A DNA stretch of 42,371 nt from a virus. Where the stretch lies: the IMG/VR virus record IMGVR_UViG_3300027865_000015, positions 1-42,371 of that record, one strand, 5' to 3'. This document shows, one piece after another, positions 23,611 to 32,236 of the stretch. The stretch's first letter is position 1. The number at the start of each line of letters is the position of its first letter. The position numbers were made by a program, and so were the translations under genes. Under the pieces are notes generated by a model. The model was not told the DNA's origin. It searched no databases and saw only the letters and a list, made by a program, of their open reading frames with translations.

Positions 23611-24681
23611 CTATAATTTATCTAACTTAACGATGTCTTCCTCGGCACCTATGATTGTAACAGGTGTGTTCCCAGTTGACACTATCTCGTACTGTCTTGT
23701 TCTGTAAATTCCTAAGTTGTCAAATCCCCTAATAAATTCAGTATCACCAATTTTGCCAAGATCTATTTCTTTTTCGTTTTTATAAACAGAATCACCGTTA
23801 TTTCTATATTTTATCATTAGCTTACCTGACTGCTGACTTTGGATTAGTGTTGCAGACCATGGGGATTCCAGCGAACCCTCTGGGTCGGTTATCTCCTCAT
23901 ACGTTATAACATTACCCTCGTCCTCGCCGTATCTCACATTCGGTGGTGAGAAATCTTCTGTCCACCTAGTAATATGGCTCATGCGCCATTCATCTATTTT
24001 TCCATCGAGATACACCGACGAGAGTGGATCCCAACCAAGCTTGAAATCCTCACCTCCATCATAATTCCATTTCTCTAACCAATCTGGCTCCAATCCAACC
24101 TCCGTGGGTTCCATGGTGTCGAAACCCTGCGAAACACCATTAACAAATAATTCAAATCGAAGTATGTCGCGCTCATCCCCTCCACCAAGATTTATACATT
24201 GCAAGTAAACATGGTGCCATTGCTCGGTATTTAATACATAACCCCATTCGATCATGTGTGTTCTCCACTGATTTATCGGATACGCAGAATAACAACGTAC
24301 AGTAAATTGGTTATTAAGTAAATAAAATTCCCAACCAGAATTACCACCAGCCGCATTAGAAGTCATTGAAAAGAAGGGTTGTTTTACTGTTGTTGAATTT
24401 AAGTACACCCAAAAATCTATATCCAAAAAATCATTTTCATTGGGTTTAAAATGTGTATGTTCAGAGAAATATACAAACTGATCGTTGGTGAAATCCATCG
24501 AATAATCGCCAAACTTCTTGATGGAATTATTGAATAAAACGCCGGTATCTTGACCATTACCATTATCGTAATACGGCCCCTTTCCGACCGCATCGTTATC
24601 ATTATTGTTCTCGCAATGTTTCAATACAAAGGTATCACTATCGTTGCCGGTTAATTCGTGATTAATTGGTACTTTTACCAT
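23611..24681 (-). CDS. LamG-like protein with gp10 C-terminal-type domain
   Basis: Residues 40-250 look like a concanavalin/LamG jelly-roll (YSMDFTNDQFVYFSEH, FLDIDFWVYLNS, QWHHVYLQC, FELFVNGVSQ, LDGKIDEWRMSHITRW). The last 80 residues (KLMIKYRNNGDSVYKNEKEIDLGKIGDTEF, YRTRQYEIVSTGNTPVTIIGAEEDIVKL) are clearly similar to the whole 84-aa protein encoded just upstream. The shared module matches the end of P22 gp10-like proteins. It suggests the LamG domain is docked onto the tail through that module. Confidence 0.7.
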   Translation of the reverse strand: MVKVPINHELTGNDSDTFVLKHCENNNDNDAVGKGPYYDNGNGQDTGVLFNNSIKKFGDYSMDFTNDQFVYFSEHTHFKPNENDFLDIDFWVYLNSTTVKQPFFSMTSNAAGGNSGWEFYLLNNQFTVRCYSAYPINQWRTHMIEWGYVLNTEQWHHVYLQCINLGGGDERDILRFELFVNGVSQGFDTMEPTEVGLEPDWLEKWNYDGGEDFKLGWDPLSSVYLDGKIDEWRMSHITRWTEDFSPPNVRYGEDEGNVITYEEITDPEGSLESPWSATLIQSQQSGKLMIKYRNNGDSVYKNEKEIDLGKIGDTEFIRGFDNLGIYRTRQYEIVSTGNTPVTIIGAEEDIVKLDKL

Positions 24682-24935
24682 TACTGAAAACCTTCCTTAT
24701 CCTTATTATCATCTAACTTAAATACATTCTCTTCCGCACCAACAATCACGAATGGTGCGTTATCCGTAAACGCTATTTCGTATTGTCTTGCCCGATAAAT
24801 CTTTTGATTAAACATCCTCGCAATAAATTGTGTATCACCTATTCTGTTTAATGATACATGTTTCTCGTTAGACCACGTTGACTTACCGTCATCCCTATAT
24901 CTTATCATTATTTTAGGATCTGTTCCAACTACCAT
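24681..24935 (-). CDS. Detached C-terminal domain of gp10-like protein
   Basis: 84 residues: PKIMIRYRDDGKSTWSNEKHVSLNRIGDTQF, then YRARQYEIAFTDNAPFVIVGAEENVFKL. In P22-type stabilisation proteins a similar stretch (RxSDDGGxTWSNE...G...R) ends the same polypeptide. Here it is a separate gene, joined to both neighbours by one-base overlaps (TAATG). It may assemble with the 405-aa protein. Confidence 0.65.
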   Translation of the reverse strand: MVVGTDPKIMIRYRDDGKSTWSNEKHVSLNRIGDTQFIARMFNQKIYRARQYEIAFTDNAPFVIVGAEENVFKLDDNKDKEGFQ

Positions 24936-26152
24936 TATAAACTCAATTTCCCGCGCTTTATTTTAAATCTTATCTCCCTGCTGCGCTTCCTACCCCAATC
25001 ATCATGTTCTATCCAACCAGTTCTTTTTAGTAATCGAATAGTATCACCATTATCACTATAATAATTACTACCCATCGAATATATATTACCATTCCTTCTA
25101 TCACCTACTAAATGCATATTCCAATCTTCTGCATAACAGTACGAATCGCCAAGGAAGCGATCGTAACTTGTTGTGCCTTGATTCCAAAAACACCATTGAT
25201 ACCATCCATCATTCTCTAGATCATGTACGTAACTCTTATTTGATTCTGGAAACCTGAACAATAGCCAGTGACGACCATCAACGGTTTTGTAATCACACGT
25301 TGCACCACTTATGTCAGATAGCCCCTGCAATTCCCTGTCGAATGCAGTTGATATAATAGTAAATACTCCGTTCACTAACTTCCCTATCCGTCTTTCGTTA
25401 TTCATAAAATATACTGCGTTATTGGCCTTAGTTATCGTTCCTATCTCAACGCATCCTGTCTCGATGGTAAGCTCCTCTATCCTTTCAAATGGTGTAGATG
25501 AACCAGCATTATACCAAGTCTCGATACTCTCTGTGCCAAACACTAATATATGTCTGAAATTGACGAGAATGCCAGTTACCTGATCAGCCTTTGTTCGTGG
25601 TTGAATCGTATCACTAGATGACCAAACCTTACCAAATAGATTATTAGACCACTTCCAACTATTGCTGTCAAGATCGGCAGCAAGAATGTAGTCATCAAGG
25701 AAATCTACCATGGATGCCCTCAGTGGTGCATCTCCATCGGGTATAAACGCTGTCTTATTTGTACCATCTGTAAATACGATTTTGCCACCATTGCACATAT
25801 ATAAACAGGTGCCATCATTAGTAAATGATACCTTTCCAGTCGCGGTCAATCCGTCACCAGTTAAGTCGGTAGACGATAATATATTGCTTACTGGGTTTCT
25901 TGTTATCTTATAAATATTACCACCATTTACTGTGGCTACCAAGCCCTCTTTTCTCCACCAATATAAACCCTGGCTAGCATCCCTGCTGTCTACGTTTACC
26001 GTGCCTTCCTTCTGTAGCCCAGGCCGCTTCACTGTCGATCCTGCCTCATTCACGTAACCATCAATCAACTCGTCGGAACCCTTGTTGCCAAGTTCAACTT
26101 GATCAACATTTTTATATGGTAACTCGTTTATTGGTAATTTTTCCCAAGTCAT
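24935..26152 (-). CDS. P22 gp10-like tail stabilisation protein (main part)
   Basis: 405 residues. Repeated beta-propeller-like strands (YWWRKEGLVATVNGGNIYKI, VSFTNDGTCLYMCNGGKIVF, NFRHILVFGTESIETWYNAG, FERIEELTIETGCVEIGTI, NNAVYFMNNERRIGKL, DGRHWLLFRFPE, YVHDLENDGWYQW, HLVGDRRNGNIYSM) follow the pattern of the phage stabilisation protein gp10. In P22 it forms the tail hub between gp4 and the needle or spikes and keeps DNA inside. It stops before the final domain, supplied by the next gene. Confidence 0.75.
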   Translation of the reverse strand: MTWEKLPINELPYKNVDQVELGNKGSDELIDGYVNEAGSTVKRPGLQKEGTVNVDSRDASQGLYWWRKEGLVATVNGGNIYKITRNPVSNILSSTDLTGDGLTATGKVSFTNDGTCLYMCNGGKIVFTDGTNKTAFIPDGDAPLRASMVDFLDDYILAADLDSNSWKWSNNLFGKVWSSSDTIQPRTKADQVTGILVNFRHILVFGTESIETWYNAGSSTPFERIEELTIETGCVEIGTITKANNAVYFMNNERRIGKLVNGVFTIISTAFDRELQGLSDISGATCDYKTVDGRHWLLFRFPESNKSYVHDLENDGWYQWCFWNQGTTSYDRFLGDSYCYAEDWNMHLVGDRRNGNIYSMGSNYYSDNGDTIRLLKRTGWIEHDDWGRKRSREIRFKIKRGKLSL

Positions 26153-26162
26153 AACTGTATCC

Positions 26163-27326
26163 TTAATACCACTTGGCTATAATAAGTCTAGTAATCTGAT
26201 CGAAGTCATTTGCCGCATGTGGTGTTGCCGTTACACCCGTATTGTTTTTGTATTGAATAGCAAATGTATCTCCTGCTTTAACATTGCGAACAACTACAGA
26301 ATAGAAATCATGAAAATTGTCATCCGATGCTTGTCCTGTTCTCCCCTGGAATACCTGATTATTATTGTGTAGAACTCTCATTAATAAAATAGTTGTAGTG
26401 CTATCAGAAGCTCCACTTGCAAATCCATATCCGTTTAACTGAACAACGTATGTGCCATTCTGTGATACTGTGAATGTATTCATGGATGTTGTATCATTAA
26501 ACGAAAACCCCACATTATCACTTACGTTATAGAAATTAATCGTAGCAGTTGCACCGTTTGCCATGGTATCTTTAACACTCTGGAAATTATTCACATTAAG
26601 ATATGGCATGTTTGAAAAATTTACGTTTCCAGTAGTTTCTATATTCGCTGCATTCAGCGTTGTCGTAATTGATATTTTATTACCCGTAATATTTCCACCA
26701 ACTTTCAAATCTCCACTAACCACAAGATTACCGGACGCTATAATATTGCTACTGATAACTAGTTGGTTTCCTGGGCCAGCAGCACCAATCCTGTCAGTCA
26801 GCAACACGTTCACCGAAACCTTTCCATCATCCATAATCCAAACCCTCGTTATTTCATCATCGCTTGCTAATTCAAGCCCACCGCTATCATATGCTGCTAT
26901 CTTTTGGTCAACTACAATTGCGGTACCATTATTTATAACACGCAATTGCCCACTAACGGTGACTGTTCCGCTATGATCTGGAGTGTAATAAAAATATGCT
27001 AGATTATCCCACGTATCATAACTAGCATCCTCATCCGTGGTAATAACAAATTTATATAGCCCATCACCGTACACATTTGCACGTCCATTTGAATCTAGTA
27101 TAATTGGATTGGTTGCAGCCGTATTCATTGCGCTGTCTGTCCATAAAGATACAGCGGTTGAAGTACCCGCCAAATATGTAGTAACCTTGTAGCCCGAAAG
27201 TGGATTACCGCTAATATCTTCTAGTCCAACTAACAATTCATAAACCTGAACAGCCCTTGAACTAGCAAATGTATTTACCGATAAAAGAACAAACAATATA
27301 AGTAACCCTGTTAATATTTTCTTCAT
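26163..27326 (-). CDS. Fibre-like protein with signal peptide
   Basis: 387 residues. Signal peptide MKKILTGLLILFVLLSVNTFA with cleavage after TFA. Next comes a domain that sets the pattern VYELLVGLEDISGNPLSGYKVTTYLAGT, SLWTDSAMNTAATNPIILDSNGRANVYGDGLYKFVI, common in phage tail fibre N-termini, then repeats (LVVSGDLKVGGNITGNKI) and a C-terminal jelly-roll (NFYNVSDNVGFSFND, TFTVSQNGTYVVQLNGYGFAS) like C1q/TNF-type domains. An exported fibre is unusual. Located between gp4- and gp10-like genes. Confidence 0.7.
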   Translation of the reverse strand: MKKILTGLLILFVLLSVNTFASSRAVQVYELLVGLEDISGNPLSGYKVTTYLAGTSTAVSLWTDSAMNTAATNPIILDSNGRANVYGDGLYKFVITTDEDASYDTWDNLAYFYYTPDHSGTVTVSGQLRVINNGTAIVVDQKIAAYDSGGLELASDDEITRVWIMDDGKVSVNVLLTDRIGAAGPGNQLVISSNIIASGNLVVSGDLKVGGNITGNKISITTTLNAANIETTGNVNFSNMPYLNVNNFQSVKDTMANGATATINFYNVSDNVGFSFNDTTSMNTFTVSQNGTYVVQLNGYGFASGASDSTTTILLMRVLHNNNQVFQGRTGQASDDNFHDFYSVVVRNVKAGDTFAIQYKNNTGVTATPHAANDFDQITRLIIAKWY

Positions 27327-27342
27327 TACTATCCTCCGTTAT

Positions 27343-28179
27343 TTAATATATGGAATCTATGAAATCACTCTCGCTATAGTCCTGGTCGCCAACCATTGCC
27401 TTTTCCTTCTCCTTGTCGGCGAGTGATTCGTAATTCCTTTGATATGTTATTGTATGTCCGTATTCAGGTGCTAGATCGGCGGCTAATTTCCAAATTAAAT
27501 ACCTATACCAGCGTTTCGGCACATCTGGTACATCGCCTGGGCCACTTGGCCTGGTCAGCGATTTTGCTACCAATAAATGGATCACATCTGTTGTCCTATT
27601 CGGCATATGGTATAGATGACATTTCAATGCAGTATCTTCACTTGAGATAGTTTCCTCTATATACAATAAGTCTGACGGTGATCCCTGGCTTGTTTTGTCT
27701 GAAATATCTGCCCATCTATTACCGTTTATTAAAAGTAATTCGCTGTCAGAATGGTTTGTGTCTCTTGAAAATGCTTGTTCAACCTGTAGCACATCTGCGT
27801 CGAGCGTAAAGTCCGAAACAGACGTATAGGCTGTTGAGTCGGCCCATACACCACCCGTATCGCCGCGTTTACGCCAATATGTAGTATAATCTGCACCAGT
27901 TACGGGCTTATTGCTAGATGAGGATGTGTGGCTCTTTATGCATGTATATACTTCACCATCGGTTCCGTCCACTTCGCTACTGGCTGTCATTGTCTGCGTA
28001 ATCCAGACCTTGTTCCATAATCGAACACCGTCATTGGCACCTAAATCGTCAATGATAATAGTCAAAGCATCCTTACATTGGGCTGTCTTATCTGCGTCAG
28101 GATCTTCGCCTTCCGCTATCGCACCAACCTTCCTTAATGATGATTTGAATATTTTCGATCTATCAAATGTCCATGCCAT
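27343..28179 (-). CDS. P22 gp4-like head-tail adaptor with carbohydrate-binding-like insert
   Basis: 278 residues. Residues 1-60 (SSLRKVGAIAEGEDPDADK, DALTIIIDDLGANDGVRLWN) and 125-278 (DADVLQVEQAF, YIEETISSEDTALKCHLYHMPN, WYRYLIWKLAADLAPEYGH, LADKEKEKAMVGDQD) match gp4-type tail accessory proteins. Residues about 72-120 (VYTCIKSHTSSSSNKP, YWRKRGDTGGVWADSTAYT) interrupt this with a CBM5/12-like pattern of aromatic and Y-x-C residues. The insert would project from the neck. Confidence 0.7.
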   Translation of the reverse strand: MAWTFDRSKIFKSSLRKVGAIAEGEDPDADKTAQCKDALTIIIDDLGANDGVRLWNKVWITQTMTASSEVDGTDGEVYTCIKSHTSSSSNKPVTGADYTTYWRKRGDTGGVWADSTAYTSVSDFTLDADVLQVEQAFSRDTNHSDSELLLINGNRWADISDKTSQGSPSDLLYIEETISSEDTALKCHLYHMPNRTTDVIHLLVAKSLTRPSGPGDVPDVPKRWYRYLIWKLAADLAPEYGHTITYQRNYESLADKEKEKAMVGDQDYSESDFIDSIY

Positions 28180-28198
28180 AATAATTTCCTTTTACTAG

Positions 28199-28227
28199 AG
28201 TGGGGTGCCCCTGATTGACACCCCACT
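28199..28227 (-). promoter_or_regulatory. Perfect 9-bp-stem hairpin between late genes
   Basis: AGTGGGGTG and CACCCCACT pair around an 11-base loop just downstream of the 28240-28800 gene and upstream of the gp4-like gene. There is no T-run on either side, so it may be an mRNA processing or stability element or a partial terminator. Confidence 0.5.
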
Positions 28228-28239
28228 ACGATTTTCACA

Positions 28240-28800
28240 CTACAATTTCTTCAAACTCACCTTACTAGGCCCACTTGTAAGCACTCGTATTTTCTCAATA
28301 TTAGTACTTACACTTTCAGCAATAGCGAAAGACTTGCCCCACCGAAAAGTAGCCGTATGGTCAGTTGTAACCTGAATACCAGCAATAGGCGCATGGTTTT
28401 CGGGTAGCCTTGGATACTCGTATCTGTCAACACGCCCCGCATCAACTGTTATGGTTCCAGCACTATTAACACTGAACAGATAGTAAACACTTGAACTTAC
28501 GTTTTGTGTTGGTAGATCAATATCTGGGGAATCAATAGTATACGCAGAATCTTTTTCCATAGAATACAATTTGCCCTGGATACTAAACGTAACGGGATAC
28601 TGAACATTGATCGATATCCCTATCGCTTGTGTAGCCGCAACCCCTGCGTCATTTAATGCAACATTTAATATTGCATCCTTCATGTTGGTGAGTAACTTGA
28701 CAATATCACCTTTGTGATATCCATTTTTGTCAATATTAGCACCAAATGCAAGCGTAAACATAAGCAGGAAAACCATTAATAACAGTATAAACTTTTTCAT
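28240..28800 (-). CDS. Secreted hypothetical protein
   Basis: 186 residues with a signal peptide MKKFILLLMVFLLMFTLAFG. The mature part has a helical start (YHKGDIVKLLTNMKDAILNVALND) and beta-rich rest (QYPVTFSIQGKLYSM, YYLFSVNSAGTITVDAGRVDRYEYPRLPENHAPIAGIQVTT), a pattern of small fibre-type phage proteins. It may be a virion component or an exported host-surface protein. RBS GGAGGAAGGT. Confidence 0.65.
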   Translation of the reverse strand: MKKFILLLMVFLLMFTLAFGANIDKNGYHKGDIVKLLTNMKDAILNVALNDAGVAATQAIGISINVQYPVTFSIQGKLYSMEKDSAYTIDSPDIDLPTQNVSSSVYYLFSVNSAGTITVDAGRVDRYEYPRLPENHAPIAGIQVTTDHTATFRWGKSFAIAESVSTNIEKIRVLTSGPSKVSLKKL

Positions 28801-28817
28801 ACCTTCCTCCTTTCCTA

Positions 28818-28858
28818 TAAGGAATCACCACCGGCACAATAGCCGGTAGCTATCCTTA
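28818..28858 (-). promoter_or_regulatory. Two-part hairpin behind the capsid genes
   Basis: ACCGGC/GCCGGT (6 bp, loop ACAATA) sits inside TAAGGA/TCCTTA (6 bp) with a small internal loop. It lies just after the decoration protein gene in transcription direction. Lacking a T-run, it is more likely to limit read-through or protect capsid mRNA than to stop transcription fully. Confidence 0.5.
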
Positions 28859-28866
28859 CATCGTGA

Positions 28867-29286
28867 TTACGCTAAATCCTGACCTGTTGAATGACCAACA
28901 AGGTAAAATACCACTTTCGCCGTTGACGCATCATTGCTCAACGTGAAAATAACCGTGTCAGCAGATGCATAGAACCTTCCACCGGCAACACTGTCCGTTG
29001 CCTCCAGCGTTGTCCCGTTATTTGCAGCAGTTTCGATATCTGCACTTGCATCATAACCATCCGCAGCCGTACCATCACCGATAGTACCTGTGCAAGTACC
29101 TCCTTCGCCGGTAAGGGTATACCAGCGCACTTCCTTCCCGAAGTAATCCGCATCAACCTCGAATAACTGGATCACATCACCAGAGGAAGCACTCGTTTCT
29201 CCGAAATCTACAACACATCTACCGATACCGTCCTTGGTATTAATATGCTGCGGTGCAGAAACCTTCCATTTTGTTACAGTAGCCAT
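28867..29286 (-). CDS. Putative head decoration protein
   Basis: 139 residues, beta-rich, with no lead peptide (VDFGETSASSGDVIQLFEVDADYFGKEVRWYTLTGEGG, DTVIFTLSNDASTAKVVFYLVG). It directly follows the major capsid gene, the usual place for a decoration or cement protein. RBS AAAGGAGGAAAAG. Role inferred from order. Confidence 0.55.
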   Translation of the reverse strand: MATVTKWKVSAPQHINTKDGIGRCVVDFGETSASSGDVIQLFEVDADYFGKEVRWYTLTGEGGTCTGTIGDGTAADGYDASADIETAANNGTTLEATDSVAGGRFYASADTVIFTLSNDASTAKVVFYLVGHSTGQDLA

Positions 29287-29306
29287 TATCTTTTCCTCCT
29301 TTCAGA

Positions 29307-30335
29307 TTATAGTCCAGCGACATTAGTTCTAGCAACGATAAACGCTATAGAACCATAGTCTTTGCTGTCGAATACGGGTTTACCGATTTGGAACATGCCT
29401 TTCCAGCACAACCCACGTTCCTCATCATAACCAAAGTCCCTGGTTACAATCCTTGGGATTCTAGCCCACGCTATAACTAGTGATTGTGCGCCTATTAACG
29501 TACAGTGTGCATATGGAACATTACCAGATACACCAGCATCTGTACCGATAGGTACAAATTCACTTTCGATTATGATAACATTATCGATTACCGATTCCGC
29601 TATTGCGAATAGTGGGTTATCTTTACCACGCTTCTCCGCTAATCGTGCACCCTCTTGGAATGTGGAATCAACACGGAAATCTGCAAGTACATCTGGGTGA
29701 GCAAGTAATACTAGGTAATTTCCACCACCAATCTTAAACGGACGCAATGGGATATAAGCCCTGTCGCCACCCGTAAAAGCCCAGGAACGTAAGAATCTGA
29801 ATGAATCAGGTTTAATCTTATCGTCAACCGTGATTGCTAGTTTTGCGGCATCAACACTTGCGGCACTTGTTATCTGTGCCTCTACTCCACTGGGATGAAA
29901 TACCTTTGTAGGTGAAGTTGTTAAAATATCCATGTGATATTGATCCAAATTCTCAGCTACATTGGTTACTAATGCTTTCCTGTTCTCCTCTCCTAATCCG
30001 TACATAGTACGTTGGTCAGATAAATCAAGGTCATACCGTACTGGTAACTTACGCATATCTAACGTAATACTATAGTCGAAATCTGAAATCTTGTTTTCTT
30101 GTCCTTCGGCACTTGCTCCACCAACCAAGAAATTCTTTCCTAGTCTAGGCACTAAACCAAATGTGATTCTATCACCCTTGCTTTTTTTCCATGCCATTTT
30201 TTCGTGTACTGGCATGGTGCCATCACTGCTTGTCAGTCCCTTGAATAACGATAGTTTGCGAACATCTGTCCAGAGTCCACTATCCCATAGCTTCTTGGTT
30301 AAAGCATCGCCTGTCAATTTCTCAAAAACTGCCAT
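29307..30335 (-). CDS. Major capsid protein, N4-gp56 type
   Basis: 342 residues. LWDSGLWTDVRKLSLFKGLTSSDG near the N-terminus, then KSKGDRITFGLVPRLGKNFLVGG, LPVRYDLDLSDQRTMYGLGEENRKAL, and a C-terminal part VIARTN-like end agree with the N4-gp56 (DUF4043) family of HK97-fold capsid proteins. The long beta-hairpin and P-domain parts are recognisable only by family pattern. Encoded after the scaffold protein, before the decoration protein. Confidence 0.8.
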   Translation of the reverse strand: MAVFEKLTGDALTKKLWDSGLWTDVRKLSLFKGLTSSDGTMPVHEKMAWKKSKGDRITFGLVPRLGKNFLVGGASAEGQENKISDFDYSITLDMRKLPVRYDLDLSDQRTMYGLGEENRKALVTNVAENLDQYHMDILTTSPTKVFHPSGVEAQITSAASVDAAKLAITVDDKIKPDSFRFLRSWAFTGGDRAYIPLRPFKIGGGNYLVLLAHPDVLADFRVDSTFQEGARLAEKRGKDNPLFAIAESVIDNVIIIESEFVPIGTDAGVSGNVPYAHCTLIGAQSLVIAWARIPRIVTRDFGYDEERGLCWKGMFQIGKPVFDSKDYGSIAFIVARTNVAGL

Positions 30336-30351
30336 TTACCTTCAACTCCCT

Positions 30352-31365
30352 TCATGATTTTTTCTCTAACTTCTTTAGCAATTTCGCGGCTTCTCCTGGT
30401 GGCAAGTTAAGAATTTCCTCTTCGGTTAATGATACGTCGTCATCATTAACGTTTTTCACACCACTAGCCCCACCATCCATACTCTCTTCACTTGCTGCCT
30501 TCTTGATCTTATTGGCTACTTTCCCTGCTTTTTTCGATAACTCCTCGATTGTCTTATCTCTAGTTGAAATAGTTTCTTTCAATTCTACTATTTCCTTTTT
30601 CTGCTTGCTCCTGTGAAATAAATTGAATAAATCAAATTCGTTCATTTGATAAATATCATTCTTCATGTCAGTACTCAGTTGCTCTTTCAGAAATCCATCC
30701 TCCACTAAGATATTAACAATGTCTTCGACTTCATCATCAAACCCCTCCGCTTTTCCACCTAACCATTCTTGCCGTGCTTGCCTTTTCTCCATTCCCTGTA
30801 TATCCTTAGCTAGTTTTAGTGTTTCGCCTTGCTCCGCATTCTTTGCAATAATATATTCTGTTGCTTTCTGCGGATCTGACTGATACAATTCTGCTAACTG
30901 CTCTTGTGATATATCAGGTAATTTACCAGTTGTACCATCCCCTATCTGTTTCCTTAGATCACCTATGATATTCCCTTGCTTGTTAATAAACGCAGCCTGA
31001 TCATCGTTGCGTTTATTCGATTTCCCTACTTCAACCTTTAATGCGGCAATCTGTTCCTCTACCGATAACTTTTTGTCTTTATCTTCGGATTCTTCTTTGT
31101 CTTCTTCTTTTTTTTCGTCTTCGGCATCTACCTTCTCCTCTTTTTCTTCTTTCTCTGATTTCTTTTCTCCTTTCTTTTCACCCTCATCGTCATCATCTTC
31201 GTCTTCTTCTTTTAAGACATCTTCAACTTCCTTTTTCCCGTCTATCAATGCCTTGCTATCCTCATCGGATAATCCAAGTATCTCCTCTTCTGTTAAACCA
31301 ACCTTTTCATCATCATCCTGATCTTCTATCTCTACATCTTCTTCTTTTACCTTTACTTCACTCAT
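30352..31365 (-). CDS. Putative scaffolding protein
   Basis: The ATG behind AAGGAG is chosen, giving 337 residues. The N-terminal third is almost entirely Glu, Asp and Lys; the middle and end are coiled-coil helices (VELKETISTRDKTIEELSKK). The end (SLTEEEILNLPPGEAAKLLKKLEKKS) is a basic helix, as is usual for scaffold-capsid contact. The motif LTEEEIL appears near both ends. Position directly before the capsid gene supports the call. Confidence 0.75.
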   Translation of the reverse strand: MSEVKVKEEDVEIEDQDDDEKVGLTEEEILGLSDEDSKALIDGKKEVEDVLKEEDEDDDDEGEKKGEKKSEKEEKEEKVDAEDEKKEEDKEESEDKDKKLSVEEQIAALKVEVGKSNKRNDDQAAFINKQGNIIGDLRKQIGDGTTGKLPDISQEQLAELYQSDPQKATEYIIAKNAEQGETLKLAKDIQGMEKRQARQEWLGGKAEGFDDEVEDIVNILVEDGFLKEQLSTDMKNDIYQMNEFDLFNLFHRSKQKKEIVELKETISTRDKTIEELSKKAGKVANKIKKAASEESMDGGASGVKNVNDDDVSLTEEEILNLPPGEAAKLLKKLEKKS

Positions 31366-31479
31366 TTTACTTCTCCTTATTGGGTAGATTTTTCTAGTAT
31401 TCCCAGATTCAGGTAACAGGCACATTGCTGTGGTATCCCCGATCTTGAGCTATAGGTATAATAATTTACCACCTCCAGT

Positions 31480-31875
31480 TTATAGTTTTATGTCAAATTC
31501 TTTTCTTACACTAAATTTATCGACCGAATCATACAAGAAAACACTTCTTGGATTTGCATCCTCAAACCATTTCCTGCTAGAATGTGTATAACCAACCTTA
31601 AAATCCGCAATGCTCCATAGTACACCAATATCCATTCTTGTTCCTGCATGGTTAAAATCCATCTTGCTACCACGCAATGCGGTATAACCCTCGCTCATTC
31701 CTAATTTCAAGTCAATACCATCCGTTAATCCTATTGTTGATTTTATGAGTAATTCAACACCCGCGTCACCATTAATAATCTTATTGTACGATGCCTCCGT
31801 AACAACTCGCATATCAAATGCAAATGCACCGAGACTAAGTAAGGAAACTATAAGAATACAAATAAGTTTACTCAA
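31480..31875 (-). CDS. Outer-membrane-like secreted protein
   Basis: A TTG nine bases after GGAGG is preferred to the upstream TTG (131 residues). Signal peptide ends LGAFA. The mature part alternates polar and hydrophobic residues (VVTEASYNKII, GVELLIKSTIGLTDGIDLKLGMSEGY, TRMDIGVLWSIADFKVGYTHSSRKWF) and ends in a charged strand (SVRKEFDIKL). This resembles a small outer-membrane beta-barrel. It could alter the host surface, for example against superinfection. Role inferred. Confidence 0.55.
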   Translation of the reverse strand: MSKLICILIVSLLSLGAFAFDMRVVTEASYNKIINGDAGVELLIKSTIGLTDGIDLKLGMSEGYTALRGSKMDFNHAGTRMDIGVLWSIADFKVGYTHSSRKWFEDANPRSVFLYDSVDKFSVRKEFDIKL

Positions 31876-32224
31876 GATCAATTGCCTCCAATTCCTCTAT
31901 ATCTTTAGCTGCATCAATTTGATCTTTCTTTACAATATAAGTTGGGTCTGTTTCCACGAGATGCCTCAGTGTTATGAAATATAATTGATCTATTTTGGCA
32001 CTTTTAAGTACGTCCAAATCAACACTGTCAATGTCCTTCTTTCCATTGCTATTCATCTCAGTAATTACACCATCTACATTCTCTAGGTATTTACTCTCAA
32101 CACCATCAACTTCTGGCGACTCTACTCTTAGATACTTCAATTCCGATATTTCGTTCTTGTGTTTTAATCCCAATTCCTCTAATCGATAAACCTTCCCATT
32201 ACTTTTCCTTACAGCATATAACAT
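31868..32224 (-). CDS. Hypothetical late protein, 118 aa
   Basis: ATG behind GGGAGG. Acidic, with an N-terminal YAVRKSNGKVYRLEEL segment and a helical end (QIDAAKDIEELEAIDLE). No signal peptide, unlike genes around it. Family not recognised. Confidence 0.55.
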   Translation of the reverse strand: MLYAVRKSNGKVYRLEELGLKHKNEISELKYLRVESPEVDGVESKYLENVDGVITEMNSNGKKDIDSVDLDVLKSAKIDQLYFITLRHLVETDPTYIVKKDQIDAAKDIEELEAIDLE

Positions 32225-32236
32225 GATAAGCCTCCC

